NCBI GenBank assembly: GCA_963575745.1
Contig: CAUYUJ010002747.1
Location: forward strand, 248,001-312,000
Source: Prorocentrum cordatum
Taxonomy: Eukaryota; Sar; Dinophyceae; Prorocentrales; Prorocentraceae
Length of the DNA: 64,000 nucleotides
Reading direction: 5' to 3'
Numbering within the stretch: position 1 is the first letter of the stretch; each line of letters opens with the position of its first letter. The notes under the pieces are model-generated. The model worked only from the letters and a program-made list of their open reading frames with translations, was not told the origin of the DNA and did no database searches. A program made the position numbers and the translations under genes. Shown piece by piece: positions 22,546-34,389 of this stretch.

Positions 22546-22870
22546 AAAGTCCAAGGGCAAGGCCAAGGGTGGGGCAGCGGGGGAGGAGAGGGCCGCTGGA
22601 GCTGCTTCCGCGAAGCCGAGAGCAGCTGGCGGCAGCCGCGCCACACTCCACCTCGACGCTATTCCCATAATTATCTTCCACGCCGTGCGCGGGGCGCCTC
22701 CCGGCCAGAGGAACGACGTGCAGATGGGGCAGATGTTGCGCCGCGGTTGCAGACTCGGCATCCAGGCGCAGAGCGATGGGCCCATGGATTTCGCCTCCGC
22801 CGTTGACGGCGACAGCGGCGCGGAGGTGTCCAGGGGGAAGTTCGCCATGCGGTCCCAGCTTCGGCCTCGC
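22546..22870 (+). CDS. Candidate exon, unrecognised
   Basis: A change of phase gives a Lys/Gly/Ala-rich start (KSKGKAKGGAAGEE) followed by LHLDAIPIIIFHAVRGAPP and QMGQMLRRGCRLGIQAQSDG. It abuts the preceding block, so either a very short intron or a frameshift separates them. Confidence 0.4.
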
Positions 22871-22989
22871 ATCTGCGCTCGCTTGCGGGCAGCGCTGGAG
22901 ACGCCGCTGCTGCTGCCGTTGCTGGCGACCGCCGCCGCGACCAGGAGCTCGGCGCTGCAGAGGACGAGGCGGGCGAGGCGGCTGCCTTC

Positions 22990-23245
22990 GTCTCCGAGTC
23001 TCCGCCATCTCGGCGATCGTCGGCCAACGCCTGAAGACGAAGAGCAGGCTGACGACGGCGCTGTGCGAGCTCATGAACGACAGCCCATTTTCCGAGCAGA
23101 CTGACGAGGTCAAGGCGACGCGCGTCGCGTTCGCGCGCGCGAACGGCCAGGTCACGAAGGCGGCGAAGGCGAACCGCGGCAGCCGCGGCGAGTTGGCGAA
23201 TGTGGACGGGCATGCCGTCTCTTTGGCTTACGTTGCATGGCCATG
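22990..23245 (+). CDS. Candidate exon, unrecognised
   Basis: Phase reads VSAISAIVGQRLKTKSRLTT, ELMNDSPFSEQTDEVKATRV and FARANGQVTKAAKANRGSRG. Mixed charged composition and G/C-ending codons. Confidence 0.5.
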
Positions 23246-23254
23246 TAGATTGTC

Positions 23255-23763
23255 GACTCCACGGTGCCGCCGAAGATCTTCCAGCTGTCTGGTCTATTGT
23301 TGCGGCTGCTCAGGGCTGTGCGCAAGATCGCGGAACAGGTGAAGCAGGTTCGTGAAGAGCAGGCGGAGCAGCCCGAACGGTCAGAGTGGGAGCTCTTCCT
23401 CGAGGTGGTTGGCCCCGCAGTGGCGGCCTTCGCTGAGGGCCTCTGGAAGACTGAGGCGACCTTGGACTGGTCCATCTTCACGCGCTTCTTGCACTCGAGT
23501 TTCTTGCTGAGGAAGGCGGTCACCGAGATGCAGCCGGACGCGTCCGCCGAAGCGCGCGGTTCATGCGCGCGCGGGGCGACGTTCGTTGATGAATTCGACC
23601 AGGCAGGCGGCGCGACCAGGGGCCCCGCGCGGACGTTTTTCGCCAATTCTGAATGCATGATCGACGCGCGGGTGAAGGTGATCGCGCTGGGGTGGCGCCT
23701 CCACGACTGCGCGGCGGTAGAGCCCAACGACGTTGTCTGGAGGTGCTGGAGCCCACAATGATG
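23255..23763 (+). CDS. Candidate exon, unrecognised
   Basis: A long, well-composed phase: KIFQLSGLLLRLLRAVRKIA, EWELFLEVVGPAVAAFAEGL, LDWSIFTRFLHSSFLLRKAV and RTFFANSECMIDARVKVIAL, ending in TGA at 23761. A + phase with this composition argues against the Arg-rich opposite-strand frame. Confidence 0.55.
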
Positions 23764-23794
23764 GAGGCTCAGGACCTTCGGCGGTCTCGCCCCA

Positions 23795-23860
23795 CTCGGA
23801 CGCCCGGTCGTCGTCGTCGTCGTCGTCGTCGTCTTCGTCGTCGTCGCAGTCGTTCGGGGC
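23795..23860 (+). repeat. (CGT/CGTC)n microsatellite
   Basis: A GTC trinucleotide array within a non-coding or intronic stretch between two exon candidates. Confidence 0.8.
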
Positions 23861-23929
23861 CCTGGCCATCGATGATCCTCAGGGCGCGCGTTAGCCCGAT
23901 GGGGGTCTTCCCCCTTCCGCCCAACCTGT

Positions 23930-24357
23930 AGATCGCTACATCGACTGCGTCGCGTCGGAGGGCCTCGATGGACACACGCGCGTCGGGGCCGACGCGCGTT
24001 TCGAGGATCATCGAGGCGACGACGACGGCGTCGCCGACAGCAGCGGCGGCTGCAGGACGACGTCGGCCGCGTTGATGCCACCCGCCTCTGGCAAAGCCAA
24101 GCCCCAGCTGATCGCCCCGGCCACGGGGGGGGTCCCCCGTGAATCCGTGAAATTCTTCGGCGCGGGTCGCCACTGCCAAGGGGGTCGACCTCATCGGGGC
24201 CCCCGAGTCGAAGACCGAGCCGCTGGATGTAACTGAGGCAACGGCTGCCAGCATCGACGCTGGCTTGGCATCTGCTGAGGCCGCGCAGACTGGCGACGGG
24301 AAGTGCTTCCAGCTGTTCGAGGCGATGGGCGGCAGCAGCGCGCCGGCGACCTCCTAG
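23930..24357 (+). CDS. Candidate terminal exons, unrecognised
   Basis: Two blocks: about 23930-24080 (YIDCVASEGLDGHTRVGADA, then an Asp-rich stretch) and 24181-24357 (GVDLIGAPESKTEPLDVTEA, then GKCFQLFEAMGGSSAPATS and TAG). They are in different phases, with a G run near 24125 between them. Confidence 0.45.
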
Positions 24358-24945
24358 GAGGCAGAGCGCGCGACCGACGCATTCAGCAGGCGGGCTTCAG
24401 AGCAGTGGGCGCGCATGGAGGTGCCCGAACCGAAGCAGGATGAGAGGCCATCTCAAATTCCACGGCCACCTGCGTCTATGGGCGCCCGGCGGCTTCAGTG
24501 GATCACATGCTCGGAGGCGCAGATTGCTGCCAAGAAAGGGGACCGCGAAGCTTCTCCCGGGCGTCGAGGGCCGCGCATCGGGCCCTGGAGGTCGCGGCGC
24601 GGTCAATATGCACTTCGCCGGGCGGATCGTCCTCGCGCCAGACGCACGCTGGAAAAGGAGACAATATCGAGGGCGCGAGTAGTTGGAGGAGTTGCGGCGC
24701 CCCCCCCCCCCCTTCCGCGCCATCCCGGGGGTGGCGGGGCGGGGCGGGCGGAGGGGCGGGGGCGCCGCCGCTGCCCCGACCGCCCCCGCCTCCCCCATCC
24801 CCGTTCCTCCTCTTCCACCTTCTCCCTTCTCGCCTCGTTCTCCCCTCCCGTTCCCCGCTCATCTCCCCGCCCCCTCGCAGCCGGCGGGCGGGGGGGGGGG
24901 CGGGGGCGACCGACGGGGCGACGATCGACGCGCGTGCGGCTTGGG
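24358..24945. other. No clear exon
   Basis: GC-rich, with a C run at about 24701-24712 and a G run at about 24890-24901; frames are Pro/Arg-rich on both strands. Confidence 0.35.
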
Positions 24946-25128
24946 GCAGTCGGCCGCGCATCAAGGTTGGCGAGCTCGCAATCGACGATCTGGTCTTCAA
25001 GATCCCCAGGGTGCCGCGGCCGAACTTTCGATGCGTCCGTGGCGAAGCGAGCGCTCCAGCGTGGCCGATGGGGCATGGCGACCCCCGCTTTTCCCTGGGT
25101 CGTCGTCGCAGTCGTCGTCGTCGCTGCA

Positions 25129-25181
<53 letters not shown>

Positions 25182-25540
25182 AAGCATGCGCCCCTCTACA
25201 TCCTCTCCCCTCCTCCATTCTTCGAGGCCCATCCCGGCGACGAGCGGCGCGCGGGCGAGCGCCCTCGAGATCGATCACGAGGTGAATGAGCGCCCCATTC
25301 TGGACCCCAAGGCGTTCCCCCCCTCCTCGCAACGCTGGGGCATGTCAATTTCAAGCGGCACTACTTAGCGGTCGCCAAGGGCCCCGACGAGCAGTGCCTG
25401 AACGCCGCCCGCGGCGGCGATGGCGACGCGGCGATGCCGCCCCGCCGCCCGAAGTTCCCCTGGGAGGTCAAGGAGGAGGAGAATGGGTCGACGACGGCGC
25501 CGAAGGACGGCGCACTCAGACCGCCGCCGCCCTGCCGGGG
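24946..25540 (+). CDS. Candidate exons interrupted by a CGT array
   Basis: Before the array the phase reads PRIKVGELAIDDLVFKIPRV. After it, EIDHEVNERPILDPKAFPP is followed in another phase by LGHVNFKRHYLAVAKGPDEQ and PRRPKFPWEVKEEENG. These blocks look like one protein split by at least one phase change near 25,320. Family unknown. Confidence 0.45.
25098..25180 (+). repeat. (CGT)n microsatellite
   Basis: Nearly perfect TCG/CGT trinucleotide array with two CAG/CTG interruptions. Confidence 0.95.
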
Positions 25541-27259
25541 GCGAGGGGGGCAAAGGGCGGCGGCGCCGACGAAGACGAGGGCGAGGGCGGCGCAGGGGCG
25601 AGGGGCGAGGGCGAGGAGGGGGCAACGGCGAAAGGAGCGGGGGGGGGGGCGGGGGGGGGAGTTGAGTTGGACGCATCGCGGCGGCGAGGGCGAGGGAGGC
25701 AGCGGGCGCGATGCGTGGGTGGAGGGGGGGGGGGGGCGGGGCATCTGGGTGGAGGAGGAGGCGGGTGGGGCGGCGAGGTTGCGGGGACGGCTTGCGCGAC
25801 GGGCGCGGGCGCCCCTTCCGAGTCGAGCGGCTGGCCAGGGATTCTCGGCTGAGCGGCGCTAGCGGCGCTCTCGGCCGATCCCGACCGAGCGGGGCGAGGG
25901 GGGTCATCGTCGCCGTCGCCGTCGCTTTCGCCGTCGCCAACGCCGTCGTCGTCGTCGCAGTCGCCGTCATCCTCCTCTTCCGTCGTCGTCGTCGTCCTCC
26001 TCCGCGTCGTTCTCGTCGTCGCCGGAGCTCTCGGTGCCCTGGGCCCCCTCCTCCGCTTCGAGGTTCGGGCGCCGCGCTGCAGGCCCGTGGCGGCGAGCGC
26101 CCGGGAGGGCCTGCGATGTCGCCCGCCGCGCCATCGCGATGATTGCCCCCCCCCTCGCCAAGCGAGTCGGCGGGGCGCGCGACGCGCGCGCGCGGTCGCC
26201 GCCGTGATTGAGGCGCTTAGGGCGGCCGCGCGCGAAGAGGCGCGCGGCAACCGCGCGCGCGTGCTCCGAAAGCAACTTACGTATATGCATCATATTTCGG
26301 CGCCGGGGCCGGTGCGCTCTCGCAGATGGGCCCGCGAAGGAAAGGGCCGCGCCCCTTCGCAGCCATCCTGCGGATGCCCCTCGCGAGCGACAGCGAGACC
26401 CTCAGCCAGTCGGGGAATCAAGACACAGGAGGAGTCAATGAGGTTTGAACCTGCCATGGCCGATTGGATACCACGGATATTCTGAATGATATGTGTTCGA
26501 TCCCTTTGGCCCGCCATCGTCGGCGCCAGTTTGAACCGCGCGCGGCCCCCGACTGGGCGAGGCGCGCGCCGTGGCGACCCGTTGGTTCGACTGGCAAAAT
26601 TCAGAGAGCAGCAACGTTCAATCATGGTGGGGTACCCGGCAAGCTCGCAGCAGAGCAGGACAGTTGCAGCTCGAGCTGTCATCGGGCAAGTTCTCGCGCG
26701 AAAAAGCCACGCATGAACTCCAAGTCGCTCGACCGCGCGCGATGGTCAGCCAGCGCGCGTCTCTGCGGCAGCGCTGGGAAGCCAGCGGACAGCGCCCAGA
26801 AGAACGCCGCGAAGGTTTTCGGGGCGAGCCCCCCCCCCGCGCTCGAGGGAACGGGGCATGCTCAGGCACCGTCGCGCGTGCCCATTGATCTTTCGTATAA
26901 GATCGTCTAATCCAACGATGAAGACCATTGCGTTGGCGCCGGCAGCCACATCGCGATGAATTGGGCGCGCCATTTGATGAAGCGCGGTGAAGCCGACGCA
27001 GCTCCGCCCCCGGATCGCTCGACAGCACCGAGACATCCCATTCTGCAGGGGACTCAGATGTGCGCGACGGTTCGGGAGTACTGCACGTGGAAGCTTAAAT
27101 CCCAAAAGAAGTGCACCGTTTAATTCTACGCACTGGAATTTTCGAGTCGACCCGTTGCCCTCTCGCCTGACGGAGCAAGCGTCGAACCGCTGGCCGGGCC
27201 CAGCCGATGCTCCTGGGGGCGGGAAGCCAGGCAAGATGGGGCCGGCAGGCGTTCTGAGA
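25541..27259. other. No supported gene; more CGT arrays
   Basis: G-rich around 25,600-25,780 and CGT-rich at 25,905-26,030. At 26,100-27,250 several frames are open on both strands without protein character. Confidence 0.35.
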
Positions 27260-27780
27260 AAGTGGCAGGCCATTGTTGATGAGGCAGGCGCTGATGATGC
27301 AGATGGTCGCCCTCCCCCAGCGTAGGCCACGGTGCTGGCGCTCCAGGTTATCCCGATGCCGACTTGTCGGATTCTGGTGCTGCCAGCGACCCAGGGCCAG
27401 ATGGCGACGGCGGGCCAGGGGCGCCGCCGCCGCCGCCCGAGCCCCCGCCGCCCCCGCCCCCGCCCCCGAGCGATCCAAGCGAGAGTGGATCGAGCTTTTC
27501 GGCGAGCTCAAGTGGGAGCGGTGACAATTCGAATTTGAGCGGGGGGTCCGACCATAACTCCGACCATAATTCCGATCAGTCCCCAGGCGGCCGACCGAAC
27601 GATGCGGCTTCTCGCGTTGGGAGTCTCGCGCTTGCGCTTGGCGGCGGCGCGGGTGGACCACGGGGTCCGCTGTCCAAGCCGTCCGCGCCAGTTTCTCGCG
27701 CTCAAAGACCATCGCATGTTCGTCTGGCTTGGAGGCCGCGCGACGGAGACTGCGAGGCGCCTCTTATGTGCCCGTTGGAA
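27260..27780 (+). CDS. Acidic, Pro/Ser-rich exon(s)
   Basis: One phase ends RKWQAIVDEAGADDADGRPP at a TAG (27323); another begins DADLSDSGAASDPGPDGDGG and runs through a poly-Pro tract, a Ser/Gly tract and a repeated SDHNSDHNSD motif to about 27,650. The two phases join naturally by a short intron. This could be the 5' part of the gene downstream, whose relative at 4,960 also has a Pro/Ser/Ala linker, but the order differs. Confidence 0.4.
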
Positions 27781-28254
27781 ACCATGTGCCATGCCGGTGC
27801 CCTCCTCCCATCATTTTTTCTTCCTCCCACCGCGCCCCCGTCGCCCTTCTGCCGGGCCTGCCCAGCAATCGCGCGCCCCTTCCTCCGCCGCCCCCCCCCC
27901 GCGCCCCCTGCCCCCGCCGAGTTTGCGAGCGAGGTCGCGCGCGCTTTGCAAGAGCACTGCGCCCGCGCTTCTCGCCTGCAGTCGCACTCGGCGAGGGTGG
28001 CCCCCCGCGTTGTCCAGAGCGCGCTCGAGCGAAGGGCGCGTTCCACCGCGTAGTTCCCCACCTTGCGTTTCCCACGTGGTCTCCCGCGTAGTCTGGCTCG
28101 ATCGGCGCGCGCCTTTCGACCTCCCCGCGACGTTTCCTGCGCTGTTTGGCACGCCCCTTCCCCCGCGTAGTTTCCCGCGTATGTTGCCGGGCCCGAGGGC
28201 GTCCTGCTGCGTCGGCCTTCCAGGGGCTCATCGAAGTCGTCGAGGGGCGCGCCC

Positions 28255-28565
28255 GTCTGCCCGGGGTGCGGGGGGGGGGTGGGGGGGGGGGGGGGGGCGA
28301 GCGGCGGGGGCGGGCGCGCAGGGTCGGGGCGGGGGCAGAGGGAGGCGGGGCAGGCGGGGGATCAGCATGCCAATTGACAGTCCAGAAGTGCCTTTCCAAG
28401 ACAACGCACTTTCAAGATCGCAAGCGAGTCGCCTTGGGTGGTGGGCAGTTGTTTGGGGCCTGTCTTTTTCCGGGAATCCACGCGGGCTGGCAGAAACCCT
28501 GAGTTCGGGCAGCGCCCCCCCACCCCCCCTCCCTCCCCCGCCCCCCCCCCCCCCCCCCCCCAATT
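28255..28565 (+). repeat. G-run and C-run low-complexity patches
   Basis: G-rich at 28265-28310 and C-rich at 28517-28561. Frames across them are Gly or Pro only. Confidence 0.8.
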
Positions 28566-28769
28566 TTCTAGCGCGGCCGCTTCGGGGGCGCATTCATGGT
28601 TCGGGGGCAGCTATCCGAAAGCATCTTCCTGGGGTCTTCCGAGGGGAGGGTTTGCTTGATCGCATTCGGCGTCTCAGGGACTTAACTCGGCCGTCTTGGA
28701 GCCGCCGGGGGCAGTTCTGGCGCTCCACAAGAGTCGGATGTCATGTTGACAGCTTGTCGGCGTGTCGCG

Positions 28770-31271
28770 GCATCATTAGCGAAGCCGCGGAGGCGGTCCA
28801 GGCCCCTTGCTGCGCAGACTCAGCACCAGCGGCGGTCGCCACGGATCAGCCCGCCCTGGATCCTTCGAAGAAGAAAGGCTCTCGTCAAGGGCAAGTGCGC
28901 GAATTGCAGCAAGGCTTGGAAGAAGGAGGACCGCCAGGGCCGCGACGACGGGCTGGCCTTCATGGTCCGAGAGGGGGGTGAGGGGACGCGCCGAATATGT
29001 TGGCCACTGCGGTAGGGCTCAGCACTCGGGCGAGTGCTGATCCCTACCAGCTAGAAGGTTGATGTGGTCTTGCTTTTGCATGGCGCTGCGTAGCGTCGCA
29101 AGAGTCTAGCGATTAGTTTTTTCTCGGCAGATCCTGGGCACCCCCGGCCATAGATAGCATCGGGGCACGTCCTCACTTCCGGTTCCAAGCGGGGCTCAAG
29201 TTTTTCGCCCCCCCCCAACTGTGGAGGGAGAAGGACGTTCAGCAAGGGGGGCAGTTGTCGCGACATACATTGCTTGGCCCAGGGGACGATCCCGACTGCG
29301 ACCAGTGCGAGCACGTCACCGCGAGCGGCGATCGCGTCGGCATCGGCAACGCGCGCATGCGCCGTCGGGCGATCCGGGCGGAGTGCTTCCACTTGGACGG
29401 CCCCGTCCAGGTCGTGTTGAAGAGGGCCGGGGAGGAGGCGGAGTTCGGCCTCATCGTCGACATTTGCGAGAAGGCGCCCCGCGCGTCGTTGGGCGCGCCC
29501 GCCCCCGCGTCCGTCCGAGGTGCGCTGCGGCGAGGGCGCGCTTCTTCGGGTCATCAAGCCGCGCGCCGGGCGCGCCAGGCAGCGCTTCATCCGCTCCAGG
29601 AAGCACACCCCAGAGGCCCGCGGCATCCAGACCCAGCTGCCGCCGAGTATCAACGGCGAAAACTACAGGGGCGACCTGCTTTCTCGACGCCTCCGAGGAG
29701 AACTCCACTCAGTGCGCGCTCGCCAGGGAAACCAATATTGTCAAGTCGACATGCCACCTGAAGGTGGATTCTTGCAACCACGAGAGGCCCCCAGATATGG
29801 CGTTTCAGCGCCCCTCTCATGCCGACCGAGACCAATGGCCCAGGCTGGGCCACAATGAGGGCTGCAACCCGCACGCACGAGCAGAGTGCCCAGAAGGCCG
29901 TCTCCTCTCAGGTCCAATCGCAGACAGCGGCGGAAGGCGGATTTGCGGGAGCTGGAGTCGGAAGGGTAGGGGGAGGATGGGGGGGGCGACGACGCGCTAG
30001 ACGAGGCCCGCTTTTTTTTTCTTATCTTGTTGCCCGCAGGCAGCGCAGCTACTTGGACATCCGTCGGCTTGGGGCGCGCCTTCGTCGGGCGCGGCCGGCG
30101 CGCCCGCCAGCGGCCCGCCGGCGGCGCGGGGCCTTCGGTTGCCGCCGCGTCCTTGGGCGACAGCGACGGCGTGGAGGGCGGGGGCGGCTCGGGTTCCCGG
30201 GGCGGGTTAAGCAGATCGAGCCCAGCCGTGAAATTCGAGTCGGGCCAGCGCCCCGCGGCCGGCGCCATCGGGCCGCGGCTCGAGGGCGACGATGCGGAGG
30301 ATATCGCTGCGTCTCAGGAAGACAGTGGGATGGGGGCGACGCGAAGACGCAGAAGAACCAGGCCATTACCAGGGCCGGGCCATCTGCCCCGGTCTCGAAC
30401 GCCAGGAGCGCGCCCGCGAGGAGCAAGGGCGAGAGATTTCGGCTGGCCGACTGGGATGTCGAGTCCCCGGCGGGCGCCGTGGGGCGGAGGAGGGATGCTG
30501 CGCCAATAGCGGGAGCCTTCCTTGGCAAAAATCTGAGCCGCCAGTTGCGCTGGGCAAGGGTTGACTGGGGCAACTTTGCCAGAGATCAGCACGAGGTGCC
30601 GCCGAACGAGCTCTCGACTCGCATCATTGCTGTCGAGGCTGCTTATTGGATTGGAATTTCTGCCTGAAGACAGGAGATGGCCGACATGTATGACAGACTT
30701 GTCAAGCTGGGAAACGCCATTATCCAGTTGCCCATCGGTTAGCAGCGACGCCTGATGGAGGGGGAGATCGGCGCGGTGGCATCAGCTGTCGCCCAGGGGA
30801 AGCAGGCGGATGACTTCTTCGACGTGGTCAGGCCGTGGCCTGCCGAGGGCGATGAGGCAGAATTGTCGCCGTTCGACCCGAAGAAGCCCTTGCTTCGAAA
30901 ACTGGGCGCCCAGGTCAGCGCTTGCGTCGAGCTCTTCGAGGGCGCGGTCGGCGTCGCCATGATTGACTTGGCCAAGCAGTGCGAGGCTGACGAGATTGCC
31001 CCGGGCAGCTTTTGCCAGTGTCGAGGAGTGGCTCGGCGAGAAATGGGCCTGCGTGGGGGCCAGGTGGAGTGCGACGCGTCGGTCGAGACCGTCGGTCGGG
31101 ACCGCGAACGCGGGCCGCATGGCGGCCAGTGTTCCGCGCCACGCCGAGCAGGCTGACGCCGCCAAGTTCTTCAAGGAGGCGTGCGACAAGGCCCGCGGAA
31201 AGAGGGCAGCGGCCGAAGGTTCCTCTTCAGTCTCCGACGCTGTGGAAAGCTCCGGCAGGGTAGGCGATTGA
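28770..31271 (+). CDS. Diverged relative of the 4,960-11,100 gene
   Basis: Multi-exon, function unknown. Blocks: about 28860-29000 with KGKCANCSKAWKKEDRQ; 29270-29520 with PDCDQCEHVTASGDRVGIG; 29520-29700 with RQRFIRSRKHTPEARGIQ; 30040-30330, an acidic Ser/Gly linker after a strong acceptor (T-rich tract, CCCGCAG|GC); 30340-30665; and 30675-31020 with FFDVVRPWP and SPFDPKKPLLRKL. The last block parallels DVVSPW..PFDPKFP of the first gene, and the earlier CxxC pairs match it in order. A final phase ends KFFKEACDKARGKRAAAEGS with TGA at 31269. An in-frame TAG at 30739 sits between two good stretches, so an intron or decay is possible there. Confidence 0.5.
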
Positions 31272-32205
31272 TATCTCAACGACGGCTCCCAGAGACGTCG
31301 AGACCATCACGGCCAGGGAGGCCGAGGCACGGGCACGGCGCCAATCTGCACCTCAGCATGTTTTGATGCAGCACCTGTCAGCGGCTTCGCTCCTTAACCT
31401 CATTCGGGCTACCCTGAAAGAGGGCATATCTGGGTGGACGTCTGCGCAGTCTCAGGCTTTGAAGATTGTTGCGGCTGGGAGTTTACAGTTACGGCTGTGT
31501 TGTTCGGTTTCTCAAAACGTGTCTCATGACTTTCGAGAAGCGACTCGTCATTTGATGAGGGATTGTCTTGCCACCTGCCAGTTTCGACGCGGTTTTTGTT
31601 TCCCGGAGAACATCTACGGGTAAAATATAACCGCCCGCGCGACCCTGCGCGGCATGCTGCCCTTGTCCCCGACCCAGGGCGTCTCCTTCCCCCCCGCCTT
31701 TGGAGTGGGCGAAGGCGGGGGTCCAGGGCCCAGTTTGTACGTCCCCAGCTTCTGGACATAATTTCGGATCGTACGGACCCCCACCCCGAGGGATCAGGTG
31801 CGGGATATCAGCTGCTTCGGTAAATATACTGGGACATCCCGCTACTGTTGCTTATGGAGTTTATCCAAGTCGTGTGCAATGTATTTTGCAGCTGAAGTTT
31901 TTGCTCTTTTGGTGCATATTCGGCATAGCGCGCCCGGGTAGGATCGAAAGTCGTATTATTTATATGATTGCCAGAGGGTGGTGGATACGTGGCCCCCCAA
32001 TCCGAGCGCGTCGTGCAATGGCATGTGCGCGCGCGCTGATATTTAGAAAGCCATTCGCGATAAGGCGATCGACGTAGGCTACGTAACCATCCGCATACAT
32101 AAGGTGAAATCTCACGTGCCAGAGCAAGCCGACGAACAGCCTGCGTGGTGTACTCGGGCGAGTGCTGTTGCAGACATGTATGCTTAACGTGGAGCTGCGT
32201 TCCAC
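31272..32205. other. No supported gene
   Basis: A 86-codon frame (31363-31623) and others nearby show no recognisable motif. A stretch at 31,640-31,840 resembles the dispersed repeats further right in composition only. Confidence 0.35.
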
Positions 32206-32637
32206 GTGGTAAATGACGATGCCCTGACGCGCACCAAGCGTAGCACTGTAGATGTCATTATCATCGTTAAGCGTATTGCTCATGCAGTGTCTAACGCCCT
32301 GAAGTTGTTCGACACGCGTCCCTCCCCCCCCCATCCAGTGGGGCCTCCTGCTCTGGGGCTGGTTGTCCTGGCCCCTCCCCGGGTGATTGGCCACCAAGTC
32401 GCATGGGACACAAAAGTTGCGAGGTTTAGGTTCATGGCCTGCTGGGCATCCAGCATCGATAAATTCGTTCTTTCGCATGCGGAGTGCCGAGCCCCTGAGG
32501 GCGATGGCCATGTGCTCCGAGCAGGTGGGCAGTATGTATTCTGCCGCGGTTGTGGGCATTATAGTGCGACCAGAATTCACAATTTGCAGAAAGTATGCGT
32601 AAAGCGTGCGCGGGTTGATCTTAGTAGGCAGGCGTAG
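32206..32637 (+). CDS. Small ORF with a CxxC zinc-ribbon-like motif
   Basis: The frame encodes 143 residues from an ATG at 32206 to a TAG at 32635. Near its end it reads YVFCRGCGHYSATRIHNLQK followed by VC, that is FCxxCGxY..L..C, a pattern I associate with repeated dinoflagellate proteins of unknown role, often linked to retroelements. The N-terminal half is less convincing. It may be a fragment of a mobile element rather than a host gene. Confidence 0.4.
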   Translation: MVNDDALTRTKRSTVDVIIIVKRIAHAVSNALKLFDTRPSPPHPVGPPALGLVVLAPPRVIGHQVAWDTKVARFRFMACWASSIDKFVLSHAECRAPEGDGHVLRAGGQYVFCRGCGHYSATRIHNLQKVCVKRARVDLSRQA

Positions 32638-32639
32638 GC

Positions 32640-32794
32640 TTGCGCGTCTGATGGATGGCCGGGCCCCCCCGTGCAGATCAAGACATCGGGCGAGTAACGA
32701 CCCCGCGTCCACAAGCGTTTGACGATCTCAGCGAGTACGCGGCTCCTATATGTATATCTCTCTGTTGCGTCGACATGCGGCTGAATGACAACAG
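32640..32794. other. Short spacer, no gene
   Basis: Continuation of the preceding element in mixed phases. Confidence 0.3.
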
Positions 32795-32830
32795 TATATA
32801 TATAGGTATATATATACATATATATACACA
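32795..32830 (+). repeat. (TA)n/TATACA microsatellite
   Basis: TA-rich array in GC-rich surroundings. Confidence 0.9.
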
Positions 32831-34049
32831 GATACCTATGTGTAGATGGCTCGGTGACGAAAGCGGGTACTGAACGCACCAACTCCGTGACATTTGGGAG
32901 TTTGGTATTGACCACGCGGAATAACTGCACGAATTTCCGCCCTGACGATTTCCTTTGTGGTACACCCGCAGAGGCGACTTCAGTGCCACAAGGGGGGCAC
33001 GATGTTTCCCCCCAAACGTATTCATGTTGACGCTTCGGAGGAGGAGGCGGAGGAGGAGGAGGAGGAGTATAACATCGCAGATCACAATGCGCGTGCAAAA
33101 AGTTCCGCTGCCATGCGCTGGCCCTGCCAAGAGTGGCCGCAGATCGTATGCGAGGTTCGCGCAGCGACAATTCATGCCCGGGCGAGCGCTCGAGGAGGAG
33201 GTTGTGTTGGTCGCTTGTGGGGGTGGAGTATCCTCTGCGCCGACGCGTCGGTGTGGCGGCCCTTGGCCGACACCCCAGGCATTGTTTTAGTGCTTTTGTT
33301 ATCGCCTGGGCCCCTGCCCGGGCTCTGCTGCTGCTCCAGCGCCTGGCCCTGCAGGCTGGACGCAGCCTGTCTCACCTTCGTCGTGTCGTCGTTTCGCTTT
33401 CTTTTTTGGGATTTGGCCCCCACGTGCGGGCCTCGCCACGTTCTGCGTTCTGAGTTCTGAGCCCTCCTCCTCCTCTTGCTCACCCTCCTTTTCCATTCCT
33501 GGTCTTGCTTTCCACCGGTCTCCCTCCCCCGTCGCCGCGCTGGGCGAGGCTACCACTTGTGCGACGCGGGCCTGGGCCCTCCAGGGGGGCCTTGGCTTCG
33601 GCCCGCCTCCCCCTTGGGGGTCTCATTTTGCCCATCGTCCGTCGGATCGTCGCCGCGCTGAGTTCGTCTTGAAAGTCTTGGAGGCGTCGGCTTGGGCCGC
33701 TTAGGGGGGGAGGCTTGGCGCGTCGTTGCATCGTCGGCCTGGCTGTCATCATCAGTATCATCATCACCACCACCACCACCGTCATCAGCAGTGACATGTT
33801 GTATAAGCGTGTAGCGTTGGCTCAATGAGCCGAAACACTTGCAGCTCAGCGCCAATCGTGCAACCCAGAAGCCTATGGTCGTGGAGCATCACCCTTGGCG
33901 GACAGTCCGTGCGATCCCAGGGGGGTGCTTTGCCGCGTGTTTCGGCGCGTAGTTGCTGCGATGCCACGCGGGAGCGCCGCGCACGTGGTCTTGGCCGTCG
34001 TTGCCCCTTTTCCAGGGGTTTGGAGCCGCCATGCAACTCACGAGTGAGG
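32831..34049. other. No supported gene
   Basis: Contains a GGA array at 33038-33067 and a CAT/CAC run at 33750-33785. A partial DinoSL-like string at 33811-33828 is discussed among rejected items. Confidence 0.35.
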
Positions 34050-34064
34050 CGGAGGGGGGGAGGA

Positions 34065-34095
<31 letters not shown>

Positions 34096-34171
34096 GAGGA
34101 GGAGGAGGAGGAGGAGGGAGGAGGAGGAGGAGGAGGAGGAGGAGGAGGAGGAGGAGGAGGAGGAGGAGGAG
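34050..34171 (+). repeat. (GGA)n microsatellite
   Basis: About 120 bases of GGA/GGGGA repeats on the + strand. Confidence 0.95.
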
Positions 34172-34389
34172 TGGAAAGGGTCGCGAGGCGTGCGGTGGGA
34201 AGCCCGTGGAGGCCTCATCGGAGCACATGGGCCCGCCTTCATCGCAGGGCGGCCAGGACCGCCTCCCTCGCGAGCTGGAGGCGAGGTTGACAGCTCCGCA
34301 GCCTCGCGGTCCATGGACTCTCCGGACGCAGCCATAAGATCACGCATTCATGGGGGTCGAGCCCTTGACGCCTTGGCGCCAGACCTCCT

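Noticed and set aside
23152-24081. A 309-codon - strand frame
   Set aside because: Arg/Thr-rich shadow of + strand exons and a CGT array.
33811-33828. DinoSL-like string (GTAGC then TTGGCTCAA)
   Set aside because: Needs a 3-base deletion and has no pyrimidine tract or gene start after it; too weak to call.
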